Shown here one piece after another: positions 1 to 7,405 of a stretch of DNA of 7,443 bases (position 1 is the first letter of the stretch; each line of letters opens with the position of its first letter). The notes beneath the pieces were generated by a model, which saw only the letters and a list, made by a program, of their open reading frames with translations, was not told the DNA's origin and ran no database searches. The translations under genes and the position numbers were made by a program. The stretch is from Paracoccaceae bacterium (lineage in GTDB: Bacteria > Pseudomonadota > Alphaproteobacteria > Rhodobacterales > Rhodobacteraceae). The stretch lies in the NCBI GenBank assembly GCA_024742655.1, contig JANSYB010000090.1, positions 1 through 7,443 of the forward strand, written 5' to 3'.

Positions 1-3000
1 GGTCAGTTTGACCGTCAGGTGATTGGGTTGAAGCGAATTGCGCATGCCGAAGTTGCGCACGATGTGGCTGCTGACCCGGGTGCCGACGGTGCGATGCGTG
101 TTCTGTACCGCATAGTGCAACTGCATCTTTTCACCATCGTTCAGGAACCGCGCCGCGTCGCGCACGATTTCCGCATCCAGCGTATCGGGCACCTCGTTGC
201 GCGGCTTGTTGCGGTCATAGGTGATATGCTGGGCCCCATCGACAGTGATCAGCATCGGGTTGAGATCCAGATCATCCAGATGCGCCGAGCCCCGGCTGAC
301 CTGCGTCAGAAGATCGGCACGCCCGATCACCTCATCCAGAGACCGCGCACCAATGCTCGCCAGAACTTCGCGCACCTCCTGGGCATAGAAGGTGATCAGG
401 TTCACCACCTTGTCTGCGGTGCCGGTGAATTTCTCGCGCAGGCTTTCATCCTGGGTGCATACGCCGACCGGGCAGGTGTTCGACTGACACTGACGCACCA
501 TGATGCAGCCCATCGCGATCAGCGCGGCGGTCCCGATGCCGTACTCCTCGGCGCCCATCATCGCGGCCATGACGATGTCGCGCCCGGTCCGCAGGCCACC
601 ATCGGTGCGCAGGGTCACGCGATCGCGCAGGTTATTCATCGACAAGACCTGATGCGCCTCGGTCAGGCCCATTTCCCAGGGCAGGCCGGCATATTTGATG
701 CTCGTCGCCGGCGATGCACCGGTGCCGCCATTGTGCCCCGAGATCAGTATCACGTCGGCCTTGGCCTTGGCGACGCCCGCGGCGATCGTTCCCACGCCCG
801 ACTGAGAGACCAGCTTCACACAGACCTTCACGATCGGGTTGATCTGCTTGAGGTCATAAATCAGCTGCGCCAGATCCTCGATCGAGTAGATATCGTGGTG
901 CGGCGGGGGCGAGATCAGCGTCACGCCTTCGGTCGAATGCCGAAGACGTGCGATCAGCTTCGTCACTTTCATGCCCGGCAGCTGGCCGCCTTCGCCCGGC
1001 TTGGCGCCCTGCGCGACCTTGATCTCCAGTTCCTCGCACTGGTTGAGATACTCGGCCGTCACGCCGAACCGGCCTGACGCCACCTGCTTGATCTTGGCCG
1101 ACGGGTTGTCGCCGTTGGGTTCGGGCACGAAATGGGCGGGGTCTTCTCCGCCCTCGCCGCTGTCAGAGCGCGCGCCAATCCGGTTCATCGCCACGTTCAA
1201 CGTCTTGTGCGCCTCGGGGCTCAAGGCGCCAAGGCTCATACCCGGCGTGACGAACCGTTTGCGGATCGCGGTCACGCTTTCCACCTCTTCCAGCGGGATT
1301 GCCCCACCGATCGGCTTGATCGCCATCAGGTCGCGCAGGTGGATGGGCGGGTTGGCCTGCATCGCCTGGCTGTAGCGTTTCCACAGCTCGAACGACGCCT
1401 TGTTGCAGGCCATCTGCATCATGTGCATGGTCTGTGCGCCCCAGGCATGGGTTTCGCCGGATTTCCGCGCCTTGTAGAAACCGCCGATGGGCAGCACGTC
1501 CTTGCCCCCGCGGAAGGCCTGCGCGTGCACCTCTTCCAGCTTGGCCTGAATCCCGCTGACCCCGATGCCGCTGATCCGGCTGGTCAGACCCGGGAAGTAT
1601 TCCGCGCACATGGCACGGCTGAGGCCCACGGCCTCGAAATTCAGACCACCGCGATAGGACGAGATCACGCTGATCCCCATCTTCGACATGATCTTGAGCA
1701 GGCCCTGATCGATTGCGGTGCGATAGCGTGCGACATTCTCGGTCAATGTCCCGTCCAGCAGCCCGCGCTCGATCCGGTCGGCCAGGCTGTCTTCGGCCAG
1801 ATACGCGTTGACCACGGTGGCACCAGCCCCGATCAGAACCGCGAAATAGTGCGGATCGACGCATTCCGCCGACCGGACATTGAGCGAACAAAAGGTACGC
1901 AAGCCCTTGCGCGTGAGATGACTGTGCACGGCACTTGTCGCAAGGATCATCGGCATGCCGATGCGCGCGTCGCCGACCTGCTGGTCGGTCAGAACGATAT
2001 GCCCGGCGCCCGACCGCACGGCATCCTCGGCCTCGGCCCGAATACGTTGCAGACCCGCCTGCAAGGCGCCCTTGCCTGTTTCGAAGGTACAGTCGATCTC
2101 GGTCACATCGTCGAACTGGCTGATCAGCTCTTTCCACTGCGAATTGCCCAGAAACGGGCTTTCCAGCACGGCGATCTCGGTCTGGCTGCTCGACTCATCG
2201 AGAACGTTCTTGAGATTGCCGAACCGTGTCTTGAGGCTCATCACCCGGTATTCGCGCAAGCTGTCGATCGGCGGGTTCGTCACCTGGCTGAAGTTCTGGC
2301 GGAAGAAATGGCTCAGAGGGCGATACTTCTTGGACAGAACAGCGCTCGGGGTGTCGTCCCCCATGCTGGCAACAGCTTCTTTACCATCTTCGGCCATCGG
2401 GGCCAGAACCTGCTCCAACTCCTCGATCGAGTAACCCGCGGCGATCTGCCGGCGGCGCAATTCGGCACCCGTGAACAATGGCTGCTCACTCACACCCGCC
2501 AGCTTTTCGTCCATGTCATTGATCTTGCCGACCCATTCACCAAAGGGCAGGGCGCGCGCCAGCTTGTCCTTGATCTCGGTATCATGGAACAGCAGGCCCT
2601 TCTTCATGTCCACGGCCAACATCTGACCCGGGCCAAGCGCACCCTTTTCGCGCACCGTTCCCTCGTCGATCGGCACCATTCCGGCCTCGGACCCGGCGAT
2701 GACCAGCCCGTCACCGGTCAGGACATAGCGCATCGGGCGCAGACCGTTGCGGTCCATACCCGCACAGACCCAGCGGCCGTCGGTCATGGCAAGTGCCGCG
2801 GGGCCATCCCACGGTTCCATCACCGAGTTGCAGTAGGAATACATGTCACGCCACGCCTGCGGCAGTTCCTCGGCCTGCTTGGACCAGCTTTCCGGCACCA
2901 GCATGGTCTTGGCCATGGGCGCGGACCGGCCTGCACGGACCAGAACCTCGAAAACAGAGTCCAATGCGGCCGAATCGGACGACCCCGACGCGATAATCGG

Positions 3001-3894
3001 CTTGATATCCTCGGCCATGTCCCCGAACGCTGACGATGCCATGCGGATTTCATGGCTCTTCATCCAGTTCACGTTGCCCTTGAGCGTATTGATCTCACCA
3101 TTATGGGCCAGCATCCGGAACGGCTGCGCCAGCCACCATTGCGGAAAGGTGTTGGTGGAATAGCGCTGATGATAGATCGCAAAGGCACTGACAAAGCGGT
3201 CATCCTTGAGATCGGGATAGAACTCCGCCACCTGCTCGGCCAGCATCATTCCTTTGTAGATGATGCTGCGGCAGCTGAGCGAGGCAATGTAGAGACCGTT
3301 GATTCCGGCTGCGGCGGCCGCCTTTTCGATCCGGCGGCGGATAACATAAAGTTCACGCTCGAAATCTTCCTCGTCGATGCCCTTGGCGTTGGAGATCAGG
3401 ATCTGTTCGATTTCCGGGCGGGTCGCGTTGGCCTTTTCACCAAGCACGCTGATGTCCACCGGGACATGACGCCAGCCATAGATATAGTGGCCCATGCGCA
3501 GCACTTCGGTTTCCACGATGGTCCGGCAGGTTTCCTGTGCCCCGAAATCCGTGCGCGGCAGAAAGACCTGGCCCACCGCCATCAACTGATCCTCACGCGG
3601 CTCGTGCCCGGTGCGGCGGATCTGATCATAAAAGAACGGGGCGGGAATCTGGATATGGATCCCTGCGCCATCGCCGGTCTTGCCATCCGCATCGACGGCG
3701 CCCCGGTGCCAGATGGCCTTGAGCGCATCGATGCCGGCCTCGACCACCTTGCGGGAGGGCTTTCCGTTGACCGCCACCACGAGGCCGACCCCACAAGAGG
3801 AATGTTCCTCGCTTTCATGGTACATGCCGTTCTCGGCCAACCACGTGCGCTTGGCCTCTTCCTTCTGGGCCCAGTTTGCGTCGATCTTCGTCAT
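1..3894 (-). CDS. gltB: Glutamate synthase (NADPH) large subunit, 5' 1298 codons, C-terminus off the left edge
   Basis: Cytoplasmic iron-sulfur flavoenzyme subunit. It hydrolyses glutamine, channels the ammonia to 2-oxoglutarate, and reduces the product to glutamate with electrons from GltD. I translated the minus strand from the ATG at 3894 to position 1 and found one unbroken frame of 1298 codons. An N-terminal stretch of 33 residues precedes C34 in SSCGVGL, the expected nucleophile of the class II glutaminase domain; in the family this propeptide is removed. HRGAVDADGKTGDGAG (about 64-79) and HNGEIN (264-269) belong to the same domain. The central domain lies around 480-830. The FMN synthase domain (about 865-1230) shows PGMSLGALS (884-892), GEGGED (913-918), SGHNGGTGASP (1052-1062) and DGGLRTGRD (1098-1106). 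C1130, C1136 and C1141 fit the Cx5Cx4C [3Fe-4S] ligands. The GXGXG beta-helix domain starts near 1261 and is cut. Family length is about 1500 residues, so roughly 200 are missing. The gene lies 63 nt downstream of gltD, probably in one operon. Confidence 0.97.
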   Translation of the reverse strand, partial: MTKIDANWAQKEEAKRTWLAENGMYHESEEHSSCGVGLVVAVNGKPSRKVVEAGIDALKAIWHRGAVDADGKTGDGAGIHIQIPAPFFYDQIRRTGHEPREDQLMAVGQVFLPRTDFGAQETCRTIVETEVLRMGHYIYGWRHVPVDISVLGEKANATRPEIEQILISNAKGIDEEDFERELYVIRRRIEKAAAAAGINGLYIASLSCRSIIYKGMMLAEQVAEFYPDLKDDRFVSAFAIYHQRYSTNTFPQWWLAQPFRMLAHNGEINTLKGNVNWMKSHEIRMASSAFGDMAEDIKPIIASGSSDSAALDSVFEVLVRAGRSAPMAKTMLVPESWSKQAEELPQAWRDMYSYCNSVMEPWDGPAALAMTDGRWVCAGMDRNGLRPMRYVLTGDGLVIAGSEAGMVPIDEGTVREKGALGPGQMLAVDMKKGLLFHDTEIKDKLARALPFGEWVGKINDMDEKLAGVSEQPLFTGAELRRRQIAAGYSIEELEQVLAPMAEDGKEAVASMGDDTPSAVLSKKYRPLSHFFRQNFSQVTNPPIDSLREYRVMSLKTRFGNLKNVLDESSSQTEIAVLESPFLGNSQWKELISQFDDVTEIDCTFETGKGALQAGLQRIRAEAEDAVRSGAGHIVLTDQQVGDARIGMPMILATSAVHSHLTRKGLRTFCSLNVRSAECVDPHYFAVLIGAGATVVNAYLAEDSLADRIERGLLDGTLTENVARYRTAIDQGLLKIMSKMGISVISSYRGGLNFEAVGLSRAMCAEYFPGLTSRISGIGVSGIQAKLEEVHAQAFRGGKDVLPIGGFYKARKSGETHAWGAQTMHMMQMACNKASFELWKRYSQAMQANPPIHLRDLMAIKPIGGAIPLEEVESVTAIRKRFVTPGMSLGALSPEAHKTLNVAMNRIGARSDSGEGGEDPAHFVPEPNGDNPSAKIKQVASGRFGVTAEYLNQCEELEIKVAQGAKPGEGGQLPGMKVTKLIARLRHSTEGVTLISPPPHHDIYSIEDLAQLIYDLKQINPIVKVCVKLVSQSGVGTIAAGVAKAKADVILISGHNGGTGASPATSIKYAGLPWEMGLTEAHQVLSMNNLRDRVTLRTDGGLRTGRDIVMAAMMGAEEYGIGTAALIAMGCIMVRQCQSNTCPVGVCTQDESLREKFTGTADKVVNLITFYAQEVREVLASIGARSLDEVIGRADLLTQVSRGSAHLDDLDLNPMLITVDGAQHITYDRNKPRNEVPDTLDAEIVRDAARFLNDGEKMQLHYAVQNTHRTVGTRVSSHIVRNFGMRNSLQPNHLTVKLT

Positions 3895-3901
3895 CGGAAT
3901 A

Positions 3902-3908
3902 CCCTTTC
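3902..3908 (-). promoter_or_regulatory. Ribosome binding site of gltB
   Basis: Read on the minus strand this is GAAAGGG, followed by a 7-nt spacer (TATTCCG) and the gltB ATG at 3894. The good spacing supports that start. Another ATG at 3910-3908 overlaps the site but is out of frame with gltB, so it is not an alternative start. The 63-nt gap between gltD and gltB holds only a weak 4-bp stem (CGGG/CCCG around 3914-3926) and no convincing terminator or promoter, which fits cotranscription. Confidence 0.7.
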
Positions 3909-3957
3909 ATTGGGTGCGGGACATGCCCGTTTCTCGTCTCTAATCAGCCTGAAAAGC

Positions 3958-5391
3958 TTATTCAGCGGCAACAGCCTGCGCGCCGTTCAGATAGTCGAGG
4001 ATGGCCGCAGCGGAGTCGCGCCCGTCACGGATGGCCCAGACAACCAGCGAGGCCCCACGAACGATGTCGCCCACGGCGAACACCCCTTCGATCGAGGTCT
4101 GGCCCGTGGTGAACTCGGCCTTCACCGTGCCCCACTTGGTGACATGCAGGTCGCCCGAATCCCAGTGGCCGGGCAGATCCTCGGGTTCAAAGCCCAGCGC
4201 CTTGATCACCAGATCGGCAGGCTCGTCATACTCTGCCCCTTCGATCTCTTCAGGGGATTGGCGGCCACTGGCATCGGGCGCGCCAAGGCGCATCTGCTGA
4301 ACCTTGACCGACGTCACCGGATCGCCCATGAATCCCTTGGGTGCGCTCAACCATTGGAAATCCACGCCCTCTTCCTCGGCGTTCTGAACTTCACGCTGGC
4401 TGCCCGGCATGTTCTCGCGGTCGCGGCGGTAAAGGCATTTCACCGATGTCGCGCCCTGCCGGATCGCCGTGCGCACACAGTCCATCGCCGTATCGCCGCC
4501 ACCGATCACGATGACGCGCTTGCCCTCGGCGTTCAATGTGCCGTCCTCGAATTCCGGCACATCATCCCCGAAACTCTTGCGGTTGGACGCCGTCAGAAAA
4601 TCGATGGCCCGCACGATACCCTTGGCGCCGGCACCGGGCCCCGGCAACTCGCGGCTTTTGTAAACACCAGTCGCGATCAGGATTGCATCATGCTTCGCCC
4701 GCAACTCTGCAAAGGAAATATCCGTACCGACGTCGCAGTTCATCACGAAGGTCACGCCGCCCTGTTCAAGCTGCTCGACCCGGCGCATCACCACGTCCTT
4801 CTCAAGCTTGAACCCGGGGATTCCGTAGGTAAGCAGGCCCCCGGCGCGATCATAGCGATCATAAACCGTAACCTGTACGCCGGCCTGCCGCAAAACATCG
4901 GCCGCTGCCAGCCCGCCGGGCCCGGCACCGATGATGCCGACCGATTCCGTGCGTTCCTGAGACGGCGTGATCGGCTTGACCCAGCCTTCCTCCCATGCCG
5001 TGTCCGTGATGTATTTCTCGACCGATCCGATGGTCACCGTGCCATGTCCGGACTGCTCGATGACGCAATTGCCCTCGCAAAGACGATCCTGCGGGCAGAT
5101 GCGGCCGCAGATTTCAGGAAAGGTGTTGGTGGCCTGGCTAAGCTCATATGCCTCCTGCAAACGCCCTTCCGCCGTCAGACGCAGCCAGTCGGGAATATTG
5201 TTGTGAAGCGGGCAATGGCTTTGACAATAGGGAACGCCACACTGGCTACAGCGGGCGGCCTGCTCCTTGGCCTTGGCGTCCGCATACTCTGCGTAGATTT
5301 CCTTGAAATCTTCCCGACGTGTTTCGGCCGCACGTTTTTCCGGCATGTCACGCTCGACAGTCACGAATTTCAACATCGGTTGCTTGGACAC
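3958..5391 (-). CDS. gltD: Glutamate synthase (NADPH) small subunit
   Basis: A 477-residue flavoprotein that oxidises NADPH and feeds electrons via FAD and [4Fe-4S] clusters to GltB; it acts in the cytoplasm as part of the GltB-GltD complex. The N-terminal ferredoxin-like domain has two cysteine groups, C48-C51-C56-C60 (CSQCGVPYCQSHC) and C95-C99-C105-C109 (CGRICPQDRLCEGNC), the pattern used for two [4Fe-4S] clusters in this family. An FAD-binding Rossmann motif GAGPGG lies at 155-160 and the NADPH-binding motif GGGDTA at 297-302. The C-terminal FAD contact GDIVRGASLVVWAIRDGR spans 441-458. The length is normal and nothing is missing. I take the GTG at 5391 as start because GGAG lies 8 nt upstream and family members begin with a similar xxxxPMLKF sequence. 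The ATG five codons later (5376) has no comparable site. gltD precedes gltB on the same strand. The same fold occurs in other GltD-like oxidoreductases, but adjacency to gltB settles the role. Confidence 0.97.
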   Translation of the reverse strand: MSKQPMLKFVTVERDMPEKRAAETRREDFKEIYAEYADAKAKEQAARCSQCGVPYCQSHCPLHNNIPDWLRLTAEGRLQEAYELSQATNTFPEICGRICPQDRLCEGNCVIEQSGHGTVTIGSVEKYITDTAWEEGWVKPITPSQERTESVGIIGAGPGGLAAADVLRQAGVQVTVYDRYDRAGGLLTYGIPGFKLEKDVVMRRVEQLEQGGVTFVMNCDVGTDISFAELRAKHDAILIATGVYKSRELPGPGAGAKGIVRAIDFLTASNRKSFGDDVPEFEDGTLNAEGKRVIVIGGGDTAMDCVRTAIRQGATSVKCLYRRDRENMPGSQREVQNAEEEGVDFQWLSAPKGFMGDPVTSVKVQQMRLGAPDASGRQSPEEIEGAEYDEPADLVIKALGFEPEDLPGHWDSGDLHVTKWGTVKAEFTTGQTSIEGVFAVGDIVRGASLVVWAIRDGRDSAAAILDYLNGAQAVAAE

Positions 5392-5399
5392 GGCTTCGG

Positions 5400-5403
5400 C
5401 TCC
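5400..5403 (-). promoter_or_regulatory. Ribosome binding site that selects the GTG start of gltD
   Basis: GGAG on the minus strand with an 8-nt spacer (CCGAAGCC) before the GTG at 5391-5389. The in-frame ATG at 5376-5374 has only CAAGCAACC in front of it, so the GTG is the better start although it is the less common codon. Confidence 0.65.
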
Positions 5404-5446
5404 ACGATTTTTGGAAGTTCGGTTTCTCTTACTGCATGTTCCACGG

Positions 5447-5477
5447 CAATTAAAGTCAATTATACTGACCTTAATTG
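5447..5477. promoter_or_regulatory. 31-bp interrupted inverted repeat, candidate operator over the gltD promoter
   Basis: The left arm CAATTAAaGTCA (5447-5458) and the right arm TGACcTTAATTG (5466-5477) are complementary at 11 of 12 positions, the exception being a5454/c5470. They are separated by seven bases, attatac (5459-5465). The minus-strand TATAAT at 5464-5459 falls in this spacer, and a minus-strand TTGACT (5459-5454) overlaps the left arm. Arm and spacer size suit a dimeric DNA-binding protein, and the position over a -10 box would suit repression or activation. The regulator is unknown: I see no NtrC-type TGCACC-N4-GGTGCA site, and an AsnC/Lrp- or LysR-type factor is only a guess. 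The AT-rich arms and lack of a following T-run argue against a terminator. Confidence 0.5.
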
Positions 5478-5487
5478 ATTTATTCAG
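5459..5487 (-). promoter_or_regulatory. Candidate sigma-70-type promoter for gltD-gltB
   Basis: On the minus strand, a perfect -10 box TATAAT occupies 5464-5459. At 17-bp spacing upstream is CTGAAT (5487-5482), which matches TTGACA at only three positions. Transcription would begin near 5450, leaving a leader of about 60 nt before the gltD GTG. A second reading uses TTGACT (5459-5454) as a -35 element, but its -10 (TGCAGT) is poor. The -10 alone is convincing; the weak -35 suggests help from an activator, which would fit the overlapping inverted repeat. Confidence 0.4.
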
Positions 5488-5594
5488 CCCTGTTCATAGG
5501 GGATTTCGAGAAAAAACCATGAAACTGGTTCCGAATCGGACCTAATTGCTGTCTTTTATCCGAATCACAATGGTTTATAGGTAGGTTCAGTTTC

Positions 5595-5602
5595 AGGCGG
5601 GG
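5595..5602 (+). promoter_or_regulatory. Ribosome binding site of uppP
   Basis: AGGCGGGG followed by an 8-nt spacer (caaaacat) and the ATG at 5611. It is an imperfect Shine-Dalgarno match, but it is purine-rich and well placed. The protein beginning at this ATG matches the usual N-terminus of UppP, so the start is sound. Confidence 0.55.
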
Positions 5603-5610
5603 CAAAACAT

Positions 5611-6414
5611 ATGCCATTATTTCATTTGATTCTCGTTGCCGCCATCCAGGGACTGACGGAGTTTTTGCCGGTTTCGTCTTCGGGACACCTTATTCTACTG
5701 CCCAATCTGACCGGCCTGGAGGACCAGGGCCAGGCGATCGATGTCGCAGTGCATGTCGGCACGCTTTTGGCTGTCATGCTCTACTTCTGGTCTGACGTGA
5801 AACTGGCGATCGGGGGGCTACCCCGCGCCATGACCGGCAAGATCGACACCGAGGGTTCAAAACTGGCATTTCTGATGGTGATCTCGTCGATACCGGTGGT
5901 TGCCTTCGGGTTGCTGCTGAAATTGACCGGCCTCGACGAGGCGCTTCGTTCGATCGCCGTGATCGGGTGGACCATGCTCATCTTCGGCATTGTGCTGTAC
6001 TGGGCCGATCAGGCCGGGGCCACGGATCGCAAGGCAGAAGACTGGACAATGCGTGACGCCATGGTGATGGGCGTTTGGCAGGCCATCGCCCTGATCCCGG
6101 GCACATCAAGATCCGGTATAACGATAACAGGAGCGCGCTTTCTGGGCTATGCACGGCCGGATGCGGCGCGACTGGCCATGCTCATGTCGATCCCGGTCAT
6201 TATCGAAACCGGTGCGCTTTTGACCGGCGAGGCCGCGTTGAAGTCTGATCTCGGGGTGCTTCGGGACGGCGCAATCGCGGCGGGCTTTGCCTTTGTCGCC
6301 GCCCTGCTGGCGTTGTCGCTGATGATGCGCTTGCTGCGCAGCGTCAGCTTTACGCCCTATGTCGTTTACCGTGTGATCCTGGGTATTTCCCTGCTGATCG
6401 TGGCCTACACTTAG
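5611..6414 (+). CDS. uppP: Undecaprenyl-diphosphate phosphatase (BacA/UppP family)
   Basis: A 267-residue integral inner-membrane enzyme that hydrolyses undecaprenyl diphosphate to undecaprenyl phosphate, resupplying the lipid carrier for peptidoglycan and surface polysaccharides; extra copies of family members give bacitracin resistance. The first signature [14 protein letters not shown] spans residues 13-26. It carries the (E/Q)xxxE motif as Q13 and E17, followed by the serine-rich stretch and H26. The second signature PGTSRSG (163-169) carries R167, the expected phosphate-binding arginine. Hydrophobic segments, judged by eye, lie near 3-12, 43-60, 86-105, 114-131, 186-204, 218-238 and 248-265, the usual multi-pass pattern. 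The length is typical. The stop TAG (6412-6414) overlaps the TAA of the convergent downstream gene. It is transcribed away from gltD, and nothing suggests it shares regulation with gltDB. Confidence 0.96.
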   Translation: MPLFHLILVAAIQGLTEFLPVSSSGHLILLPNLTGLEDQGQAIDVAVHVGTLLAVMLYFWSDVKLAIGGLPRAMTGKIDTEGSKLAFLMVISSIPVVAFGLLLKLTGLDEALRSIAVIGWTMLIFGIVLYWADQAGATDRKAEDWTMRDAMVMGVWQAIALIPGTSRSGITITGARFLGYARPDAARLAMLMSIPVIIETGALLTGEAALKSDLGVLRDGAIAAGFAFVAALLALSLMMRLLRSVSFTPYVVYRVILGISLLIVAYT

Positions 6415-7394
6415 CCGGCGCGCAGGTTCTTGGCCGAATCCTTGATCGCCTTGTATTGACCACCGGGCCGGAACCGCCACAGGTAATCAGGCAGAACCGC
6501 CTCGGTCGCGATCGGCTTTATGCCCAGATCGGCAAGCGTCCGCGCCCCATCCGATACAACGTTGTCGCGCCGCAAGCTGCGCACCTGATCGCGCGTGATC
6601 TGGGCCTTGACCAGCCCGCCGGTCAGGAACTGAACAGCCTCCATCCCCGTGGCCATGACCGATGCCAGCCAGAACGGGATGTTCACGATCAGGCGCCGCC
6701 GGCTGATCACGCCCAGCATCTCCTGCATCAGGTCACGGAAACTGTTCACGTCCGGCCCGCCCAGCTCATAGATGCCCGGGGTCGCGGTGCCTTCGACACC
6801 CATTGCCGCCGCTTCGGCCACGTTGTCGACATAGACCGGCTGAAATTTCGTATCCGCACCGACAACGGGCAGGATCGGTCCCAGTCGCGTCATTGCGGCA
6901 AACCGATTGAAAAACGCGTCTTCGGGTCCGAAAACGACCGAGGGCCGCAGGATCACGGATTGCGGCATATGCGACAGAACGGCCTGTTCGCCCTGCGCCT
7001 TGGACTGGCTGTAAAGGCTGTCCGAATCCTCGTCCGCGCCGATGGCCGAGATATGCACCATGCGGGCCACGCCCTCTTCTGCGGCGATGCGCGCGATCCG
7101 TTCCGCGCCCTTGTTCTGAATCGCCTGGAAACTGTTGCGGCCGCCCTTGTCGAAGGTCCCAACGCAATTGACGACCGCATCCGCGCCCTGCATCACCGAC
7201 CGCACGCTGTTGTCGTCGCGGATGTTGCAGAACACCGGCTCGACCTGTCCGACAGCGCCATAGGGTTTGACATGCATCGCCTCATTGGGGCGCCGGACGG
7301 CGACGCGCACGCGCCATCCCGCCTTGGCCAATCTGCGCACGATATACCGACCGACGAATCCAGAACCGCCGTAGATGGTGACAAGTTTCGACAT
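6411..7394 (-). CDS. NDUFA9-like NAD(P)-binding extended SDR protein (complex I-associated family)
   Basis: A 327-residue protein of the atypical extended short-chain dehydrogenase superfamily, resembling the NDUFA9 (39-kDa) accessory subunit of mitochondrial complex I. The N-terminal Rossmann motif GGSGFVG is at 9-15, preceded by the beta strand KLVTIY and followed by [20 protein letters not shown], where arginines after the second strand hint at NADP(H). A YxxxK pair is present at Y128/K132, and [11 protein letters not shown] (149-159) is the typical SDR segment after it. A hydrophobic patch at 235-260 ([15 protein letters not shown]) could rest on the membrane. There is no signal peptide. 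The ATG at 7394 has GGAGA six nt upstream. Whether the bacterial protein joins complex I, or is a stand-alone reductase or epimerase, cannot be told from sequence; no nuo genes lie in the window. It converges on uppP with a 4-nt overlap. Confidence 0.88.
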   Translation of the reverse strand: MSKLVTIYGGSGFVGRYIVRRLAKAGWRVRVAVRRPNEAMHVKPYGAVGQVEPVFCNIRDDNSVRSVMQGADAVVNCVGTFDKGGRNSFQAIQNKGAERIARIAAEEGVARMVHISAIGADEDSDSLYSQSKAQGEQAVLSHMPQSVILRPSVVFGPEDAFFNRFAAMTRLGPILPVVGADTKFQPVYVDNVAEAAAMGVEGTATPGIYELGGPDVNSFRDLMQEMLGVISRRRLIVNIPFWLASVMATGMEAVQFLTGGLVKAQITRDQVRSLRRDNVVSDGARTLADLGIKPIATEAVLPDYLWRFRPGGQYKAIKDSAKNLRAG

Positions 7395-7400
7395 GCAAGG

Positions 7401-7405
7401 TCTCC
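7401..7405 (-). promoter_or_regulatory. Ribosome binding site of the NDUFA9-like gene
   Basis: GGAGA on the minus strand with a 6-nt spacer (CCTTGC) before the ATG at 7394-7392, which supports that start. The rest of the 49-nt leader to the right edge (7395-7443) shows no clear promoter; one would have to lie mostly beyond the window. Confidence 0.65.

Larger units (their letters stand above)
5392..5610. other. Divergent intergenic control region between gltD and uppP
   Basis: These 219 nt are clearly richer in A+T than the flanking genes and carry the start signals of both divergent genes. The gltD side (5392-5490) holds its leader, -10 box and the inverted repeat. The uppP side (5491-5610) holds an 8-bp direct repeat TCCGAATC (5530-5537 and 5559-5566). 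The first copy lies in a small palindrome, TCCGA-A-TCGGA (5530-5540). Just upstream is a 5-bp inverted repeat AACCA/TGGTT (5515-5530). I could not find a good -35/-10 pair for uppP; TTTATA/TATAGG at 5574-5581 is a possible -10 without a clear -35. No RNA gene or convincing small CDS is seen. Confidence 0.6.

Noticed and set aside
1163..2137. A 324-codon open frame on the minus strand inside gltB
   Set aside because: It is an out-of-phase reading of gltB codons, with no recognisable motif and a composition dominated by R, G and A. The gltB frame is intact through the whole stretch.
1..3894. Possible frameshift or breakage of gltB, because no stop-to-stop frame closes inside the window
   Set aside because: The frame is continuous over 1298 codons from the ATG to position 1, and all expected motifs occur in order. 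It only runs off the window edge.
3914..3926. CGGG/CCCG hairpin between gltD and gltB considered as a terminator or attenuator
   Set aside because: A four-pair stem without a T-run is too weak, and it occurs often by chance at this GC content.
3052..5478. An 808-codon open frame on the plus strand, opposite gltD and the start of gltB, with further open frames at 1132-3033 and 19-1077 in the same phase
   Set aside because: All three are the codon-aligned complement of gltB and gltD, which happen to share a phase. In that phase a stop appears only where the real gene uses TTA, CTA or TCA, which are rare at this GC content. The breaks at 1075-1077 and 3031-3033 are exactly TCA serine codons of gltB. 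The translated products resemble no family I know, while the minus-strand proteins are clear.
5519..5545. A tiny open frame of eight codons (MKLVPNRT) upstream of uppP, considered as a leader peptide
   Set aside because: It has no good ribosome binding site, no run of regulatory codons, and no terminator/antiterminator pair after it. The overlap with the palindromes is suggestive only.
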